From Butyrivibrio hungatei DSM 14810 (GTDB taxonomy: Bacteria > Bacillota > Clostridia > Lachnospirales > Lachnospiraceae), in the NCBI RefSeq assembly GCF_900143205.1, contig NZ_FRDH01000004.1, positions 23,013 to 87,012 of the forward strand: a stretch of DNA of 64,000 nt, given 5' to 3'. Below, piece after piece: positions 60,901 through 64,000 of this stretch. The notes beneath the pieces are model-generated. The model was given only the letters and a program-made list of their open reading frames with translations. It was not told the DNA's origin and ran no database searches. Each line of letters begins with the position of its first letter. Within the stretch, counting starts at the first letter, position 1. Both the position numbers and the translations under genes were made by a program.

Positions 60901-62049
60901 AATTCTTGCCATCATGCTCACGACGCGTATTTAAATATAGTTGTGGGTAATACTTATTATGTAAAATTTACAGCTAATCCTTTGAATTTTATAAAAGAAG
61001 CTGGCAAGAAGTGGAAAGATCCTTCATATCACTATCACATGGACAAGATTTTCAATTATCGTGTTGAAAGAAATGGTGAAGTTGCATGGGTTCCGCAGGT
61101 TGGTGATGATTCAGGAACAATTAAAAAAGTTAGAGCTACTATGTCTAAGGCATCAGTGTTATTAACAGCAAAAGCATATATGGTTCATGGCGGAATATCT
61201 AATAAGGCAACTATCTATTCTGCTAAAGAGGCACAGAGTAACCCTAACGCGTATTATCCAACCAAAACTTCTGATAGTAGATTAAAAGATGTTTCTAAGT
61301 ATGGCGGAATAACTTCTATCGCTAATACTGCTTATGCGCTTGTGCAATATTCAGTTAAAGAAAACAAGAAAATTAGACAGCTAGTTGGTGTTCCAATTTA
61401 TTTGGGAGACTGCAATAAGGATAGTGCTTTATTAGCCGAATATTTGCATGAGAAAGTAAAGGAGGATAATTCTAAAACTGAAATAAAAGACTTCTCAATA
61501 AGGTTATATCCAATAAGGTTTAATTCGACAATTAGTGTGGATGGTTTTACATACCTTGTTGGCGGTGCAACAGGTAATTATATCTATCTAAAAGATTTTG
61601 TTCCATTGTATCTTTCTAAATGGGCGACAGCATATCTAAAAAAGGTAGATAAGGCATGTAACATTTCTGACTTTGATGAAATTGCCGAGGGTAGTAAGGT
61701 TATTACTTCTGAGAACAATAAGAAATTGTATTTGGAGTTAACCGATAAATTGGGGAATACCATTTATAAGAATAAAAAGTCTAGTATTTTTACTGTAGTA
61801 AATGAAGGCATTTCTATATTTGATAAATTATCCATTGAACAACAGTGTAATGTGATAATGCAAATTGTTTTGTGGGTTAATTCAGCTGTGCAATCTGCTA
61901 ATCTCATAGACTTAAAGGAAGTTGGGGGAGTTGCGCATGCGGGTGTATTAAGAATAAAGAATGCGATATCCGACTATGAAAAAGTATTTTTGGTAGAAAG
62001 ATCCACACTTGGGCTTTATGAAAGAAAAGTTGATTTGTTAAAGGTATGA
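57901..62049 (+). CDS. cas9: Cas9, type II-A CRISPR nuclease
   Basis: This 1382-residue RNA-guided nuclease cuts target DNA with HNH (target strand) and RuvC (other strand) domains. RuvC-I has Asp13 (GLDMGTESVGW). The Arg-rich bridge helix is RVSRRRRQREVAR. RuvC-II has Glu793 (IFVEMPRED). HNH has His872 (IDHIYP), and RuvC-III has His1005/Asp1008 (HHAHDAYLN). All catalytic residues are intact and the length is near that of SpyCas9 (1368). GGAGGG precedes ATG 57901. The PAM cannot be told from sequence. The stop overlaps cas1 by 4 bases. Confidence 0.98.
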   Translation: MGNNAGKYYVGLDMGTESVGWAVTDENYALLRAKGKDMWGARLFPSAQTAADRRSYRVSRRRRQREVARINYLKMCFADAIQKIDSGFMLRLDESKYFYEDRSEENKQSFSVFNDKEFTDREYFKKYPTIYHLRSELLKKDPIVPHDVRLVYLALLNMFKHRGNFLNNSLSIDSKGANISEAYKTLVDVASYFDIAFPNEVSTEELQNILSSQNLSKREKLEKLSNLFEFSKKTNPEAYEILQLCCGMKGKLRNIFGELIEEDNKNFSLSFSDSNYEEEATEAIELVGDDYFEIVAAAKEIYDIGLLANIMKGETYISDARVADYDAHHKDLIILKQVFKEYDIQSYDDFFRKMEEGNYSAYIGSVNSKYEKTRRNGNKGRSQEDVYKTIKNIIKKFPAEADKDQRVAYILDRIEKGIFMPKQLTGSNGVIPNQVHAREMKQILDNASTYLPFLCEKDESGFTTSERILKMFMFNIPYYVGPLGQEYLDQPGYNVWAKRIANGPIYPWNINEKIDVNEAAEKFIVRMLRNCTYLHDQKALPKQSLLYEKFTVLNELNNLRVYGNKISVEEKQDIFNDLFMRGKKVTRKTLCKYLVGKGIISKDDSEDEIISGIDGDFKNYLSSMNKFEPIFGRENIYGSNREMIEKIIFWGTVFGDDRKVLEEKITEAYGDSLDANVIKRISGFKFSGWGNLSREFLEMPGKSGSSEADKSIIILLWETNNNLMELLSSSYSFKEALESKNLKKQKELLEWNEDDLSELYLSPSVKRMVWQTIKILKEIYQVTHKEPEKIFVEMPREDSEKGKRTESRKKKLESLYKGQKEFLDAIGKYDEHDFRQKKLYLYYLQNGKSMYTGNEIDLENLLSNNSRYDIDHIYPRHYIKDDSLDNNLVLVEKEINNDIKGGDYPLDSSIQARMAPMWKGLLRKGFISKEKYDRLLRTTEFTEQEQADFIARQLVETRQGTKAITQILKEVFPSTKVVFSKANVVSSFRQKYDIPKVRCMNSCHHAHDAYLNIVVGNTYYVKFTANPLNFIKEAGKKWKDPSYHYHMDKIFNYRVERNGEVAWVPQVGDDSGTIKKVRATMSKASVLLTAKAYMVHGGISNKATIYSAKEAQSNPNAYYPTKTSDSRLKDVSKYGGITSIANTAYALVQYSVKENKKIRQLVGVPIYLGDCNKDSALLAEYLHEKVKEDNSKTEIKDFSIRLYPIRFNSTISVDGFTYLVGGATGNYIYLKDFVPLYLSKWATAYLKKVDKACNISDFDEIAEGSKVITSENNKKLYLELTDKLGNTIYKNKKSSIFTVVNEGISIFDKLSIEQQCNVIMQIVLWVNSAVQSANLIDLKEVGGVAHAGVLRIKNAISDYEKVFLVERSTLGLYERKVDLLKV

Positions 62050-62915
62050 GCTGGAGAACAGTAGTAATATCGAGTGGAGCAAAATTAGATTATCAGATGG
62101 GATATCTTGTAGTAAGAGGAATGGAAACTACAAAGATATTTTTAAATGAGATTGGCACCCTTGTTATTGAATCTACAGCGGTGTCTTTTACGGCTGCACT
62201 CATGTGTGAATTAACTAAAAAGAAAGTCAAAGTAATTTTTTGCGATGAAAGGAGGAATCCATCGTCTGAACTAATTCCTTATTATGGCTCACATGATACC
62301 AGTGAAAAAATTAGATCACAAATTGCATGGACTGAAGAGAACAAAAAAGCAGTTTGGACGGAGATAGTAACTGAGAAAATCAGAAAGCAGAGAGATTTTT
62401 TGAGAGAGTTGGACAAAAATGAGTCAGAGCTATTAGATGGTTACATTTCCGAAATACAATTTGCGGATGAGTCTAATCGAGAAGGTCATGCAGCAAAGGT
62501 GTATTTTAATGCTCTTTTTGGAAAGGATTTTACCAGAACAACAGATATACCTATAAATGCGGCGCTTAATTATGGATATAGTATAGTTCTTTCATCCTTT
62601 ACTAGAGAAGTTGTTTCTAATGGTTATATTACACAACTTGGATTGTTTCATGATAATATGTTTAACCAATTTAATCTTGCTTCTGATCTAATGGAGCCAT
62701 TTAGAATACTGGTAGATAAAGTGGTGTATGATATGCAATTATCGTCGTTTGAGCACGAACAAAAAATGGAGTTGGTTAATATTCTTAATAGTGAAGTAAA
62801 AATAGGAAGCAGAACAGAATATGTAGCAAATGCAGTAAAAATATATTGTAAAAGTATATTTGATGCACTTAATGATGAAGATGTTTCTTTGATTAAATTT
62901 TATGATTTCTTATGA
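62046..62915 (+). CDS. cas1: Cas1 integrase (type II)
   Basis: This 289-residue metal-dependent integrase inserts new spacers with Cas2. The N-terminal beta domain (WRTVVISSGAKLDYQMGYLVV) and helical C-terminal domain with Glu/His/Asp ligands (near NREGHAAKVYFN and LFHDNMFNQFNLASDLMEPFR) are intact. It starts within the cas9 stop and overlaps cas2. Confidence 0.97.
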   Translation: MSWRTVVISSGAKLDYQMGYLVVRGMETTKIFLNEIGTLVIESTAVSFTAALMCELTKKKVKVIFCDERRNPSSELIPYYGSHDTSEKIRSQIAWTEENKKAVWTEIVTEKIRKQRDFLRELDKNESELLDGYISEIQFADESNREGHAAKVYFNALFGKDFTRTTDIPINAALNYGYSIVLSSFTREVVSNGYITQLGLFHDNMFNQFNLASDLMEPFRILVDKVVYDMQLSSFEHEQKMELVNILNSEVKIGSRTEYVANAVKIYCKSIFDALNDEDVSLIKFYDFL

Positions 62916-63232
62916 GCTATAGATATATGAGAATGCTGGTGATGTTTGATTTGCCTGTAGAAACAGCAAAACAACGAAAAGAATATGCCACTTTTAGAAA
63001 ATTTTTAATTAAAAGTGGTTTTCTTATGTTGCAAGAATCAATTTACAGTAAAATAGTTCAAAATCCAGTGGCTGCCGATTCAGTAGTAAAATCGCTTAGA
63101 AAGAATAGACCACCTGAAGGATTGGTCCAGGTTTTAACAGTCACTGAAAAACAATTTGCTAAATCGGAATATATAGTAGGTGAATTTAAGTCTGATACGT
63201 TAACAACCGATGAGAGGTTAGTGATTTTATGA
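62912..63232 (+). CDS. cas2: Cas2
   Basis: This 106-residue ferredoxin-fold protein forms the Cas1-Cas2 spacer integration complex. The first strand RMLVMFDLPV with its Asp is typical. It overlaps cas1 and csn2 by 4 bases each. Confidence 0.96.
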   Translation: MSYRYMRMLVMFDLPVETAKQRKEYATFRKFLIKSGFLMLQESIYSKIVQNPVAADSVVKSLRKNRPPEGLVQVLTVTEKQFAKSEYIVGEFKSDTLTTDERLVIL

Positions 63233-63903
63233 GATTCGCATATGATCCGTATTCTATATCGATAAATTTAGAAGAAGACAAAAGTACTATTATACAAATT
63301 GAAAACAGAAATGCATTTAGTGCAATATTAGCAGATTTGTATATGTTGGTTAATTATGGTGAAGGTGAATCTGCAATATATGATGAAGAGAAAAGCATTG
63401 ATATCAAAAAATATGCAGAATTAATTATTGAGCCTTTCTCTATTGATTTAAATAGTAGAAAGATTAAGGCAAGACTTTATCAAGAAATAGAAGATGAAAT
63501 TAGAGAAAATTTTTATTCAGATTTTTTAGATGTTAGCGGCGCTATTCAAATGTATATTGAAAAGATATCTGAAAATATACAGTATTCTATATCATTTCAA
63601 GATCATATAAGTATTGAAGATTTACTTAAGATAGAAAATATTCAGATGGACTATCCTTGCGACAATATTTGCGAAAAAATAAATATATACATGAAGTTGT
63701 TGAAATCAGCGTGTAAAATAGATACTATTTTTATTGCTGATATAAATAGATTTGTTAGTGAAAAAGAATTATCGGAGATTTTAGTTGACGCTAGATATAA
63801 TAAGATAAATATTGTTCTTATTAATTCGTCTCCTATAAAAGATATTCCAGAGCAAACAAATTTATTTATTTTAGATGAAGAGTTATGCTTTTGGAAAGCA
63901 TAA
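63229..63903 (+). CDS. csn2: Csn2 (type II-A adaptation protein)
   Basis: This 224-residue protein is the ring-forming, DNA-end-binding adaptation factor that defines type II-A. The sequence is diverged (MRFAYDPYSISINLEEDKSTI at the start) but length, position and the N-terminal pattern fit short Csn2. It follows cas2 with a 4-base overlap. Confidence 0.85.
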   Translation: MRFAYDPYSISINLEEDKSTIIQIENRNAFSAILADLYMLVNYGEGESAIYDEEKSIDIKKYAELIIEPFSIDLNSRKIKARLYQEIEDEIRENFYSDFLDVSGAIQMYIEKISENIQYSISFQDHISIEDLLKIENIQMDYPCDNICEKINIYMKLLKSACKIDTIFIADINRFVSEKELSEILVDARYNKINIVLINSSPIKDIPEQTNLFILDEELCFWKA

Positions 63904-63964
63904 GAAATGCGTTATCTAACACCATTTACCTAATGGGACGGTTCGGTGAGAATTATAATTTGAG
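63904..63964 (+). promoter_or_regulatory. CRISPR leader
   Basis: A 61-base AT-rich leader between csn2 and repeat 1. It ends with ATTTGAG (63958-63964), the leader-anchoring sequence known in streptococcal type II-A systems. A TATAAT (63954-63959) overlaps it. TTATCTAACA (63912-63921) is the reverse complement of repeat bases 13-22. Confidence 0.85.
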
Positions 63965-64000
63965 GTTTGAGAACCTTGTTAGATAAGAAAGGTACTAAAC
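63965..64000 (+). CRISPR. First repeat of the CRISPR array (array continues outside)
   Basis: The 36-base repeat begins GTTTGAGAACC and ends GTACTAAAC. It shares its bases 10-23 with the tracrRNA region in sense orientation, confirming the pair. The window stops at the last base of the repeat, so spacers and array length are not visible. Confidence 0.92.

Noticed and set aside
63931..63945. GGGACGGTTC in the CRISPR leader as a REP element
   Set aside because: No palindromic partner is seen nearby, so it does not form a REP-like hairpin.

Overview
The window looks like a chromosomal piece of a low-GC, flagellated, polysaccharide-degrading member of the Lachnospiraceae, most like Butyrivibrio or Pseudobutyrivibrio. 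This is inferred from gene content: a FlgE hook protein, KDG/pectin and beta-galactoside catabolism, LPXTG pili, a dgt-like/dnaG/rpoD operon and several Lachnospiraceae-type hypothetical proteins. No 16S rRNA gene is present to confirm it.

Layout. 1-289 is the 5' part of a serine acetyltransferase on the minus strand. 290-1962 holds flgE with a SigD-like promoter and a terminator. 1997-12950 is a sortase-pilus operon: promoter, c-di-GMP-I riboswitch, two terminators in series with an unidentified structured element between them, coiled-coil protein, signal peptidase, giant LPXTG adhesin, LPXTG pilin, class C sortase, LPXTG minor pilin and a second sortase. 13019-15114 holds a MecA-like adaptor under a CIRCE/HrcA operator, an arginase-fold protein and a small membrane protein. 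15155-18202 is a cobalamin riboswitch with a BtuFCD-like transporter. 18215-23409 is a segment bounded by two identical tRNA-Leu(AAG) genes. It carries an SOS-controlled dinD, a flavin reductase-like protein, a LURP-one protein, a HAD phosphatase and an orphan membrane-anchored solute-binding protein.

23521-24937 are small hypotheticals. 25042-33737 is the macromolecular-synthesis-type operon (dgt-like, dnaG, rpoD, trmK, nucleoside kinase, epimerase, serine protease). 33860-37345 holds a small protein, a VWA lipoprotein, an ECF sigma/anti-sigma pair and RNase P RNA. 37534-41468 is a kduI-kduD-KDPG aldolase-kdgK operon. 41596-44013 is a GGDEF/HD-GYP pair, the HD-GYP protein carrying a CBM2-like sensor. 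44032-53524 is a LacI regulator with three matching operators, an oligosaccharide ABC transporter and two intracellular beta-galactosidase-type hydrolases (GH35, GH2). 53640-55404 holds a hypothetical and an RlmD-type methyltransferase. 55404-57316 is a decay zone between inverted 31-bp palindromes. 57353-57640 is an acylphosphatase.

57735-64000 is a complete type II-A CRISPR-Cas locus: divergent tracrRNA, cas9, cas1, cas2, csn2, leader and the first 36-bp repeat, which ends exactly at the window edge, so no spacer is visible.

How it fits together. A c-di-GMP circuit is suggested: a diguanylate cyclase and a phosphodiesterase with a carbohydrate-binding-like ectodomain are encoded in the same window as a pilus operon with a c-di-GMP riboswitch in its leader. 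Sugar catabolism is modular (uronates; beta-galactosides). Within both sugar operons lies a family of paired hairpins whose first stem shows compensatory changes. Stress control is visible at two sites: CIRCE for mecA-like and a LexA box for dinD.
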